From: Arenibacter algicola | GTDB taxonomy: Bacteria > Bacteroidota > Bacteroidia > Flavobacteriales > Flavobacteriaceae | Direction: 5' to 3' | NCBI RefSeq assembly: GCF_000733925.1 | Contig: NZ_JPOO01000001.1 | Span: 2,285,895 to 2,349,894 of the forward strand | DNA: 64,000 nt | Shown here: positions 36,434 through 43,210 of the stretch, piece by piece | Position numbering within the stretch: the stretch's first letter is position 1 | Layout of the letters: every line of letters begins with the position of its first letter | Program-made: the position numbers and the translations under genes | Notes under the pieces: generated by a model | The model's database searches: none | What the model was told of the DNA's origin: nothing | Seen by the model: only the letters and a program-made list of their open reading frames with translations

Positions 36434-36464
36434 TGTAGCCTTCCCCTTTTTAGGACACCTCTAA
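35367..36464 (+). CDS. Group II intron reverse transcriptase/maturase, C-terminally truncated
   Basis: 365 residues. RT blocks: NKGSAGIDGMKTTEL (0/1), YRPQAILGVEIPKANGKSRLLGIPTVTDRLLQQA (2), FSAYSYGFRPNRNARQAV (2a), FIVDIDLKTFFDEVDH (3, catalytic D), GVPQGSPISPLLSNILLNELD (4), FVRYADDFSVY (5, YADD) and LGFGFVPTY (7). The maturase X domain begins with QRGWLNYFRG and breaks off at RNRLRYCIW. The last 11 residues come from the IS3 element's end. Normal members continue some 50-100 residues. The protein has intact polymerase motifs but is probably not able to splice or home. Confidence 0.85.
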   Translation: MIGQVVHPYNLQKALEQVIANKGSAGIDGMKTTELTEYLRENKLHILQTVKQGKYRPQAILGVEIPKANGKSRLLGIPTVTDRLLQQAVSQVVMPKFENGFSAYSYGFRPNRNARQAVGKALEYIHEGYSFIVDIDLKTFFDEVDHCLLLNLLYQKVKCQITLQLIRKWLRAPILINGKLEKRRKGVPQGSPISPLLSNILLNELDKELTRRKLRFVRYADDFSVYTRRRSDATATMGAISKYLKTKLKLAVNREKSGVRKPVQFTILGFGFVPTYIKGEKGKYQLVVSEKAWKSLKMRVKTITAKTKPMSFDERVAKINEIQRGWLNYFRGTSIHGKLRDLDGWLRNRLRYCIWTVAFPFLGHL

Positions 36465-37232
36465 ATTCGATAAATAATTGTTGTTTAGGTCAGATTTGAT
36501 GAAGAATTTAAATTCTTCATCAAATCTGGGCATATATTCTTTGGGCGATTTATTGCCCAGAGATTTATGTGGGTGGTTAAAATTATAGTCCTCCCGCCAG
36601 TTATCGCTTATCTTTTGGAGCTGATATACGTCATTAAAATAATAAGCGTCCAATATGTCTTCTCTAAAAAAGCGGTTGAACCGTTCTATGTATCCGTTCT
36701 GCATCGGTTTTCCAGGTTGGGTGTATTTGATTTCTATAAAGTTCTTTTTACACCAGTTCATAAATGTCTTTGAGATAAATTCCGGTCCGTTATCACATCT
36801 TATATATTTGGGAGTCCCTATATCTTCTTTCAGGTTTTCCAATGTTTCAATGACCGCCCGTGCCGGATAGGATAGTCCGGCATCAATGGCGATAGCTTCA
36901 CGGTTACAGTCGTCAATAACGTTGAATACGCGTACTTTTCTGCCATCGCTAAGCGCATCGCTCATAAAGTCCATGCTCCAGCATTCATTGAGCTGTGAAG
37001 GTGCTTCCAAGGGTTGCTTTACACGTTTTACCAAACGTTTCTTGTGCTTGCGCCTAAGGCCCAGCTTCATATTGCGGTACACACGCAACACACGCTTTCG
37101 ATTCCATTTTAGGCCCTCACGACGGATCTTATGATAATACTCATCAAAACCCCGGGTCGGATATGATTCGGCCAACTCGGTTAGCTTGTCGATGACTTCG
37201 CTGTCATCCCGTCTACTTTGGTAATACCACAT
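36450..37232 (-). CDS. IS3-family transposase, OrfB (DDE integrase core)
   Basis: 260 residues from the first ATG, but the reading frame is open further upstream to 37333, where it continues from OrfA. The N-terminal helical region includes HTH_21-like YHKIRREGLKWNRKRVLRVYRNM. The DDE core: Asp in CWSMDFMSDAL, Asp in YIRCDNGPEFIS, Glu in YIERFNRFFREDILDAY, with the C-terminal W-x3-YN-x2-HPHKSLGNKSP. The D-D-35-E layout and NVIDDCNRE stretch place it near the IS407/IS3 subgroups. Confidence 0.9.
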   Translation of the reverse strand: MWYYQSRRDDSEVIDKLTELAESYPTRGFDEYYHKIRREGLKWNRKRVLRVYRNMKLGLRRKHKKRLVKRVKQPLEAPSQLNECWSMDFMSDALSDGRKVRVFNVIDDCNREAIAIDAGLSYPARAVIETLENLKEDIGTPKYIRCDNGPEFISKTFMNWCKKNFIEIKYTQPGKPMQNGYIERFNRFFREDILDAYYFNDVYQLQKISDNWREDYNFNHPHKSLGNKSPKEYMPRFDEEFKFFIKSDLNNNYLSNLEVS

Positions 37233-37327
37233 TGATCTGCTTAAATCAACAAGTTTACACGCACGTAATATGGGAACCGTATATTGTTTGATGAGATATT
37301 TTGCTCGAACTCTCTTGTCGGAAGGCC

Positions 37328-37594
37328 TTAGAACTTTTTTGACAAAACGTCCTTTAACATTTTATTGTCCAGACTAACATCCGCATACATTTGTTTTAGC
37401 CTATTGTTCTCTTCTTCGAGCTCCTTTAGACGTTTCAGTTGCTGCTGCTCCATACCTCCGTATTTCTTGCGCCAGTAGTAAAATGTACTTTTGTCGATAC
37501 CCAGTTCCCTGGAAATATCGCCAACGGATCTTCCCTGTTCGTTTTCCCTTAGTGCCTTGACAATCTGGCTTTCCGTAAATTTTGTTCTTTTCAT
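37328..37594 (-). CDS. IS3-family transposase, OrfA (HTH) with -1 frameshift signal
   Basis: 88 residues. An HTH of the Tnp_1/IS3 type covers 1-50 (MKRTKFTESQIVKALRENEQG, then VGDISRELGIDKSTFYYWRKKYGG), followed by a leucine-zipper-like coil (MEQQQLKRLKELEEENNRLKQMY). Near the end lies the heptamer A AAA AAG (minus strand, 37340-37334), the classic slippery site of this family. A -1 shift there continues VLRPSDKRVRAKYL into OrfB, giving the full transposase. OrfA itself ends after LSKKF. Confidence 0.9.
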   Translation of the reverse strand: MKRTKFTESQIVKALRENEQGRSVGDISRELGIDKSTFYYWRKKYGGMEQQQLKRLKELEEENNRLKQMYADVSLDNKMLKDVLSKKF

Positions 37595-37673
37595 GTGACA
37601 GTTAAAATTTAAAATTAATAAATTCGAATTTTATACTGTCCTATTTTTAGGGAAGCCTACAAAAAGGGGAAGG

Positions 37674-38084
37674 CTACAATACCTTATGATTGAAAAGGAA
37701 ACCTTTCGAATTCTCAATATTCAAGTATTTTTGTGCAAGCAACGTACTTTCGATGGAAGGCATGATTTTAGTAATCCCTTCGCCAAGTCCTTCAAGTGCT
37801 TGTTTTAGGTCATATTCTAATTCAAACTCCATTTTATCGTCCTTGCTAATTTGTTTTAAAAGGCCAACATAGCTTTGATAAGTTTCGTCGACAATGATGC
37901 CTTTTGAAATTAGACCTTTTTGAAATTCAGAAAGGACTTTTGCAAGTCCATCATAATAATCAGGATTTTTTTTCGCAAGTAAATTGTCAATTTCCACTTC
38001 ATATTCATTGGTTGTCATTTGGCAATTCGCTTTTGTATTGAATAAATAACAACATATTCCCAAAATGATTAGTGCTTTTTTCAT
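37674..38084 (-). CDS. Cassette gene, exported protein, 3' end cut by the IS3 element
   Basis: 136 residues; the last one or two codons and the stop come from the IS inverted repeat, so the native C terminus is lost. A signal peptide or lipoprotein-like leader opens it (MKKALIILGICCYLFNTKANC). The rest is helical, with ISKGIIVDETYQSYVGLLKQISKDDKMEFELEYDLKQALEGLGEGI. No family recognised. The ATG is only 11 bp from the inferred cassette edge (box GTTAGGC on the minus strand, 38090-38096). The cassette's own attC-like site would have been removed together with the gene end. Confidence 0.6.
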   Translation of the reverse strand: MKKALIILGICCYLFNTKANCQMTTNEYEVEIDNLLAKKNPDYYDGLAKVLSEFQKGLISKGIIVDETYQSYVGLLKQISKDDKMEFELEYDLKQALEGLGEGITKIMPSIESTLLAQKYLNIENSKGFLFNHKVL

Positions 38085-38089
38085 ATGTT

Positions 38090-38285
38090 GCCTAACGGTC
38101 TAAGCTATGCGCAGTACGAGATTGGAAAGCGGTAGTTTTCAATCTGACACGAACGGTAGCCAAAGCTATGTTTTGTGTTTTTAAATTTATACAAATAAAA
38201 CGTCAAAGCGGAGCTTTGGCGAAATAGATTCAACGTCTTTCATTTTTGCCTTCGGCCAGTATTGCGTATAGGTGTTGTTACCAAC
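38090..38285 (-). repeat. attC-like palindrome 2 (cassette of the DUF6155 gene)
   Basis: 196 bp. On the minus strand it begins GTTGGTAAC, spacer, CTATACGCAATAC. It ends GTACTGCGCATAG, spacer, GTTAGGC. The arms pair as CTAT-a-CGCA-a-TAC with GTA-c-TGCG-c-ATAG, with A-C mismatches at two fixed spots. GTTAGGC fits the integron core consensus GTTRRRY exactly. The box GTTACCAAC (plus 38277-38285) is the exact reverse complement of GTTGGTAAC at 38801-38809, the other end of the same cassette. Confidence 0.7.
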
Positions 38286-38298
38286 TGGCTTTTATTTC

Positions 38299-38775
38299 TC
38301 AGTAGGAAAGTTCCAGTCCGAACTCACTTGCCTTGCATGCGATTCCGCTTATGCGTTCTTCATATTTTTCCTCCATTCCCAGTTCACGTATTCCGTCCAT
38401 CGCATTGTAGAACATTTTCTCCAGTGCAATATAATAGCCTTCGTCCCAATATCCGAAATCTTCGATGACCTCCAGGCAACAAGCTACGTAATGTAGTTCC
38501 AGTTCCACATTGAGTTCGGTTATTTTCATTTTTTGGACAGTCCGTATTAATTTTCTGGCCTCGGTCTCACGCAACTGCATGTTCCGTCCACTTGGATAAA
38601 TATATTTTTCGATTTCTTTTTTATATTTCTCGGCAAGTCCTTTGATTTCGCCGGTAGCAAAAATGTCCAAATAAGTTTTTGCCGCTGGGATTTTCTTGTA
38701 CATCTCCGAAATCAGTTTGATGATTTCGGTTTTGTCCATTCCATTTAATTCTTTCTTTACTTCTCTAAGTGCCAT
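38299..38775 (-). CDS. DUF6155 family protein (cassette gene)
   Basis: 158 residues, helical and soluble. The start MALREVKKELNGMDKTEIIKLISEMYKK, followed by AKTYLDIFATGEIKGLAEKYKKEIEKYIYP, matches DUF6155 as I know it. The C terminus has two Cys (CCLEVI and IACKASEF). Function unknown. It is the single gene of a well-defined segment with perfect 9-bp complementary ends (38277-38285 and 38801-38809). The ATG lies 33 bp from the inferred cassette edge, and the gene points away from the recombinase. Confidence 0.7.
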   Translation of the reverse strand: MALREVKKELNGMDKTEIIKLISEMYKKIPAAKTYLDIFATGEIKGLAEKYKKEIEKYIYPSGRNMQLRETEARKLIRTVQKMKITELNVELELHYVACCLEVIEDFGYWDEGYYIALEKMFYNAMDGIRELGMEEKYEERISGIACKASEFGLELSY

Positions 38776-38800
38776 TCAGGACAATGCGTTTTTCGAGCTT

Positions 38801-38994
38801 GTTGGTAACGCTTCAGCTATGAGTAGTGCGGAGGCAAGGAAACCTTTTTGTTTCCGTCTTCGCACGTAGCAAAAGCTTTTTGTTTTGATTTATTTTTTTT
38901 CGCCAGAGCAAAATCGAAAAGATTTTGCGGACATAGTAAATATACGCTTACTTTAAATTAAATACCAAACCCCGCATTACTTATAGGTATTGTT
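38801..38994 (-). repeat. attC-like palindrome 3, with an IS91-type insertion in its outer core
   Basis: About 190 bp. Minus strand: AACAATAC, CTATAAGTAATGCGG, long AT-rich loop with inner hairpins, CCGCACTACTCATAG, CTGAAGC, GTTACCAAC. The arms pair with A-C mismatches in the same two places as in palindrome 2. The outer AAC core (plus GTT 38992-38994) is split from its cassette's R'' box (TTGTGGCGC, 41387-41395) by IS91-like copy 1. It is about 90 percent identical to palindrome 4 at 42035-42222. Confidence 0.7.
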
Positions 38995-39083
38995 GAACTA
39001 AACCTAAAGGTAGCTTCAAGCAGTTATTAGCCTGCTGTTCACTACCTTTAGGATAGGTTTAATCATAAAGTTTAAAGTTATGA

Positions 39084-39980
39084 AAAAAAAGTAGTACCCT
39101 TATTGATAGGGCCTGTAATTCCGTTCCTGGATTTAATGAACTGTACCATAAGTTAAGACGATCTATCGAGCTTTCCGGCAAAAGCCAAAGTACACTTACC
39201 AATTACGCCAGATGCCTGGCACACATTGCACTCCATTTCAAATGCAGTCCGCTGGACCTTGACCAGGAGCAGGTCCTGGATTACCTGCACGTTCTGAAAT
39301 CCCAGCACAAGACGCCATCGGAGAGTTTCTTCAAGCATACCGTCTATGGTCTGAGATATGCCTACCGTATCTCGGGAATGAAGGAGATGCGGGTCATATT
39401 GCCTTCTATAGAACGGCCCAAGAAGCTACCGGTAGTATTAGGCCATAACGAGGTAAGGCAGCTTCTAAAGGCCCCAAAACTTCTCAAACACCGTTTGGTA
39501 CTGGCCATGCTCTATGGCTGTGGCCTTCGCAGCTTTGAACTCTGCAACCTCCAGCTGAAGGACCTGGACCTTGAGAGAAAGATGCTGCACGTACGCCAGG
39601 GCAAGGGGAGGAAGGACCGCTATGTCCCATTGTGCGCGATGCAGGTCCGGGGCCTAAGGAAGTACATCAGGGCGGAAAGGCCCGTCACCTGGTGCTTTAA
39701 CGGCAATGACAGGGAAGGCAATCCCGTTGCACTGTCCACCACGGGAGTGCGATGGATCGTTCGCGAGGCACGCAAACACAGCGGTATCCAAAAAGAGGTC
39801 ACCACCCATAGCCTGCGGCATAGCTATGCGACCCATCTTTTGGAAATGGGTCTGGACATCATCAGCGTAAAGGACCTGTTGGGGCACGCCGATATCCAGA
39901 CCACGCTTGCCTACCTGCATGTGGCACAACTGGGCAGACAAAGGCCGTTCAGCCCGTTGGAGCGGCTTTATAATCTGTAA
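39084..39980 (+). CDS. Tyrosine recombinase of IS91-like copy 1
   Basis: The reading frame is open from 39084 and lacks a clean ATG there. ATG at 39080-39082 is followed by eight A and would join this frame only if one A were lost or ribosomes shifted; the next in-frame ATG is at 39378. The part before 39378 is clearly coding: ELYHKLRRSIELSGKSQSTL, a SAM-like core-binding domain. The catalytic domain follows: R in GCGLRSFELCNL, K-rich turn QGKGRKDRYVPL, H-x-x-R in HSLRHSYATHLL, H in LLGHADIQTT and Y in LAYLHVA. Such a gene often accompanies IS91-type transposases. Confidence 0.8.
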   Translation, partial: KKSSTLIDRACNSVPGFNELYHKLRRSIELSGKSQSTLTNYARCLAHIALHFKCSPLDLDQEQVLDYLHVLKSQHKTPSESFFKHTVYGLRYAYRISGMKEMRVILPSIERPKKLPVVLGHNEVRQLLKAPKLLKHRLVLAMLYGCGLRSFELCNLQLKDLDLERKMLHVRQGKGRKDRYVPLCAMQVRGLRKYIRAERPVTWCFNGNDREGNPVALSTTGVRWIVREARKHSGIQKEVTTHSLRHSYATHLLEMGLDIISVKDLLGHADIQTTLAYLHVAQLGRQRPFSPLERLYNL

Positions 39981-39982
39981 CG

Positions 39983-41125
39983 GTGTCACGCGCCACTTAC
40001 GAAGTGGCCCAGGTATTGGAACGCAACAGGGAACAGCTCGCCGGCCTTTGTGCCAATAGCTGGCAGTCAAGGACCCTGCACGCCCTGCGCAAATGCCGCA
40101 CCGCAGTATTGGGCGGGCATATAGACCGTTGCGACAACCCTGGCTGCCATAAGCTGCACCTTAGCTACAACAGTTGCCGGAACCGTCATTGCCCCAAGTG
40201 CCAGGGGCATAAAAGGGAACAATGGATAAGGGCAAGGGAGGCCGAACTGCTGAACGTGCCGTATTTCCATATGGTCTTTACCCTTCCTTCGCAGCTTAAC
40301 AGGGTATGCCTTTATAGCCCCAAAACGATCTATGGCCTTTTGTTCGGGACGGCCTGGCAGGTAATCAAAGGCTTTTCATCCAATCCCAAGTTTTTGGGGG
40401 CCGACCCGGGAATGGTCGCCATCCTGCACACCTGGGGCCAAAATCTGTCCCTTCACCCGCATCTGCATTGCATTGTTCCCGGAGGAGGGACCACAAGGTC
40501 GGGCAAATGGAAATCCGCTAGGAACAAAGGAAAGTATTTGTTTCCTGTAAAGGCAATGAGCAAGGTTTTTAGAGCTCGTTTTGTAGCATCCCTTCGCAAG
40601 GAATTTCCACCACAACCCACGGCCTTCTACGAAAACCTGTTCAAGCACAATTGGGTAATTTATTGCAAACGTCCATTTTTAGGTCCGGCACAAGTAGTAG
40701 AATATCTTGGCCGCTATACCCACAAGATTGCCATCAGTGACCACCGTATAAAGAGCCTAGATAATAATAACGTCACTTTTACCGTCAAGGATTACCGGCA
40801 TGGGGGAAGGATATCCTTACTGCGATTAACCGATGCCGAATTCGTCCGCAGGTTCGCTCTGCACATCCTGCCCAAGGGGTTCGTGCGTATACGCCATTAT
40901 GGGATCCTGAGCAGTTCCAGGAAGAAGGCACTGCTTCCTTTGCTGCAACAGGTCCTGGGCGGTCCCGTGCCCAATGGACGGCCTCCCTTGAAACATTGCC
41001 GATGTCCTTACTGCCAGATCGGGATTATGGTGACCGTAGCGGTATTCGACAGCCGTGGCCCGCCCAAAGCATGGTCCGATCGACTGAAAAATAGCGCCCC
41101 AAGAAGAACGCCCGAAACAGCGTAA
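39983..41125 (+). CDS. IS91-family HUH (Y2) transposase, copy 1
   Basis: 380 residues starting at a GTG two bases after the recombinase stop. N-terminal zinc-binding region with C-x4-C and C-x4-C-x2-C (RCDNPGCHKLHLSYNSCRNRHCPKC). HUH motif HPHLHCIVPGGG with His160 and His162. The paired tyrosines are in VEYLGRYTHKIAIS (about 241 and 245). A final Cys pair CRCPYC lies near the C terminus. It nicks one DNA strand and moves the element by rolling-circle-like replication. About 260 bp of non-coding element sequence follows. Confidence 0.9.
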   Translation: MSRATYEVAQVLERNREQLAGLCANSWQSRTLHALRKCRTAVLGGHIDRCDNPGCHKLHLSYNSCRNRHCPKCQGHKREQWIRAREAELLNVPYFHMVFTLPSQLNRVCLYSPKTIYGLLFGTAWQVIKGFSSNPKFLGADPGMVAILHTWGQNLSLHPHLHCIVPGGGTTRSGKWKSARNKGKYLFPVKAMSKVFRARFVASLRKEFPPQPTAFYENLFKHNWVIYCKRPFLGPAQVVEYLGRYTHKIAISDHRIKSLDNNNVTFTVKDYRHGGRISLLRLTDAEFVRRFALHILPKGFVRIRHYGILSSSRKKALLPLLQQVLGGPVPNGRPPLKHCRCPYCQIGIMVTVAVFDSRGPPKAWSDRLKNSAPRRTPETA

Positions 41126-41399
41126 CGGGATACCCGTGGCCAAAATTAAAATAGCGGGATGGAAAAGGCCGTTCCGGAGAGTAAAATGGGCCAAGGAAAT
41201 CAAAAAGGGCACCGGAACGGGCTACGAAAGAGGTGACCACCAAATTAAGGGGCCAGCTCCGACAACAAGGTATATGTAAAAGACTCCCTCAAACCTTAGC
41301 AATCCCCATAGTAAGGGAAAACAGGACCCGGTTCAGTCAACACGGTCTTCATGTTTGGCCGTACCGACCACACGAAGTCTTAGTTATTGTGGCGCGTTT

Positions 41400-42008
41400 T
41401 TATTCCATCAGCAAAGTGTCCAATTCCATTGGAGGCGGCGCACGATACGGAACTTGCTCCCAAAACGCAAGATTTAAAACGACATCAGTTTTTAGAGAAT
41501 CGTATTTTAATGCCAATGTATTTACGAAACTTTCAATTCCAACCGTTTTTCCGTCACGCATAGATTCAATAATCACGAAATAGTTATCTGGTTTGTCGGT
41601 TGAATTGGATGAATGATAATATGAGAATTCCGTACGTAACATCTTGGATAGCGAGTCCAAATTAATTTCAGGTAAGCTTTGTTCATGATAGACTTTACCT
41701 CTGTCAAAAGTTACATAATGTTTTCCTGCAGGGTCAAATATGAACGGTTCGCAGTCTTGAGTGGGATAAATATTCCGAACAATATTTTTAGATTCTATTA
41801 CAATCCGAGGAATACTGTCATTACAAGACACTTCGATAATTCGGTCAATGAACTCACCATATGTTTTAAATCCGCCAAGTCGTAGCGAAACTTTTAAACT
41901 GTCATTTTCTTTTTTGCCATAACCATATTCTTTTAATTCCCTTTTTTGATTTATACATGCCGAAGTCATTAATATTAGAATCAAAATTTTGGTAATGTTC
42001 AATTTCAT
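41400..42008 (-). CDS. Putative lipoprotein, cassette gene
   Basis: 202 residues. The signal peptide ends in a lipobox (MKLNITKILILILMTSAC), so a lipid-anchored protein. The body has alternating strands and helices with PRIVIESKNIVRNIYPTQDCEPFIFDPAGKHYVTFDRG and a C-terminal KTDVVLNLAFWEQVPYRAPP. No family recognised. It is the single gene of a segment whose ends TTGTGGCGC (41387-41395) and GCGCCACAAC (42028-42037) are complementary. The ATG is 28 bp from the inferred edge. Confidence 0.65.
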   Translation of the reverse strand: MKLNITKILILILMTSACINQKRELKEYGYGKKENDSLKVSLRLGGFKTYGEFIDRIIEVSCNDSIPRIVIESKNIVRNIYPTQDCEPFIFDPAGKHYVTFDRGKVYHEQSLPEINLDSLSKMLRTEFSYYHSSNSTDKPDNYFVIIESMRDGKTVGIESFVNTLALKYDSLKTDVVLNLAFWEQVPYRAPPPMELDTLLME

Positions 42009-42027
42009 TTGGGAGATTCTGTTAAAT

Positions 42028-42222
42028 GCGCCACAACGCTTCAGCTATGAGTAGTGCGGAGTAAAGGAAACCTTTTTGTTTCCGTCTACGCACGTAGCAA
42101 AAGCTTTTTGTTTTGATTTATATTTTTTCTCCAGAGCAAAATCGAAAAGATTTTGCGGACATAGTAAATATACGCTTACTTTAAATTAAACACCAAACTC
42201 CGCATTACTTATAGGTTTTGTT
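42028..42222 (-). repeat. attC-like palindrome 4, with an IS91-type insertion in its outer core
   Basis: About 190 bp, gapless alignment with palindrome 3 and about 10 percent different. Minus strand: AACAAAAC, CTATAAGTAATGCGG, loop, CCGCACTACTCATAG, CTGAAGC, GTTGTGGCGC. The arms and the A-C mismatches are the same as in palindrome 3. The plus GTT at 42220-42222 is followed directly by IS91-like copy 2. The R'' box of the cassette it closes (TTGTGTTTA, 44615-44623) lies on the far side of that element. Confidence 0.7.
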
Positions 42223-42311
42223 GAACTAAACCTAAAGGTAGCTTCAAGCAGTTATTAGCCTGCTGTTCACTACCTTTAGGATAGGTTTAATCATAAAGTT
42301 TAAAGTTATGA

Positions 42312-43208
42312 AAAAAAAGTAGTACCCTTATTGATAGGGCCTGTAATTCCGTTCCTGGATTTAATGAACTGTACCATAAGTTAAGACGATCTATCGAGCT
42401 TTCCGGCAAAAGCCAAAGTACACTTACCAATTACGCCAGATGCCTGGCACACATTGCACTCCATTTCAAATGCAGTCCGCTGGACCTTGACCAGGAGCAG
42501 GTCCTGGATTACCTGCACGTTCTGAAATCCCAGCACAAGACGCCATCGGAGAGTTTCTTCAAGCATACCGTCTATGGTCTGAGATATGCCTACCGTATCT
42601 CGGGAATGAAGGAGATGCGGGTCATATTGCCTTCTATAGAACGGCCCAAGAAGCTACCGGTAGTATTAGGCCATAACGAGGTAAGGCAGCTTCTAAAGGC
42701 CCCAAAACTTCTCAAACACCGTTTGGTACTGGCCATGCTCTATGGCTGTGGCCTTCGCAGCTTTGAACTCTGCAACCTCCAGCTGAAGGACCTGGACCTT
42801 GAGAGAAAGATGCTGCACGTACGCCAGGGCAAGGGGAGGAAGGACCGCTATGTCCCATTGTGCGCGATGCAGGTCCGGGGCCTAAGGAAGTACATCAGGG
42901 CGGAAAGGCCCGTCACCTGGTGCTTTAACGGCAATGACAGGGAAGGCAATCCCGTTGCACTGTCCACCACGGGAGTGCGATGGATCGTTCGCGAGGCACG
43001 CAAACACAGCGGTATCCAAAAAGAGGTCACCACCCATAGCCTGCGGCATAGCTATGCGACCCATCTTTTGGAAATGGGTCTGGACATCATCAGCGTAAAG
43101 GACCTGTTGGGGCACGCCGATATCCAGACCACGCTTGCCTACCTGCATGTGGCACAACTGGGCAGACAAAGGCCGTTCAGCCCGTTGGAGCGGCTTTATA
43201 ATCTGTAA
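42312..43208 (+). CDS. Tyrosine recombinase of IS91-like copy 2
   Basis: Same frame, residues and A8 run (42311-42318) as the copy at 39084. The ATG at 42308-42310 plus eight A again leads out of frame, and the first in-frame ATG is at 42606. That both copies keep the same A8 tract and an open frame upstream of the internal ATG suggests that the long product is made, by slippage or by a non-ATG start. It has the same R, H-x-x-R, H and Y catalytic set. Confidence 0.8.
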   Translation, partial: KKSSTLIDRACNSVPGFNELYHKLRRSIELSGKSQSTLTNYARCLAHIALHFKCSPLDLDQEQVLDYLHVLKSQHKTPSESFFKHTVYGLRYAYRISGMKEMRVILPSIERPKKLPVVLGHNEVRQLLKAPKLLKHRLVLAMLYGCGLRSFELCNLQLKDLDLERKMLHVRQGKGRKDRYVPLCAMQVRGLRKYIRAERPVTWCFNGNDREGNPVALSTTGVRWIVREARKHSGIQKEVTTHSLRHSYATHLLEMGLDIISVKDLLGHADIQTTLAYLHVAQLGRQRPFSPLERLYNL

Positions 43209-43210
43209 CG

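Larger units (their letters stand above)
36434..37678 (-). mobile_element. IS3-family insertion sequence
   Basis: 1245 bp with perfect 18-bp terminal inverted repeats: TGTAGCCTTCCCCTTTTT at 36434-36451 and its reverse complement at 37661-37678. It codes for OrfA and OrfB in the usual overlapping arrangement on the minus strand. The flanking bases (GGAC on the left, ATAC on the right) do not form a target duplication. The element interrupts a group II intron on one side and a cassette gene on the other, and the missing parts of both are not found. So a deletion must have happened next to it. Confidence 0.85.
38995..41386 (+). mobile_element. IS91-family element, copy 1
   Basis: 2392 bp, apparently identical to copy 2 at 42223-44614. 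The left end begins GAACTAAACCTAAAGGTAG and folds back with CTACCTTTAGGATAGGTTT near 39050. GAAC is one of the tetranucleotides known to border IS91-type elements. It codes for a tyrosine recombinase and an HUH (Y2) transposase. Neither long terminal repeats nor a clear target duplication is present, as expected for rolling-circle elements. It sits exactly in the AAC/GTT core of an attC-like site. Confidence 0.8.

Noticed and set aside
40067..41243. Several minus-strand frames inside the IS91-type transposase gene
   Set aside because: They are high-GC shadows of the transposase and appear identically in the second copy.
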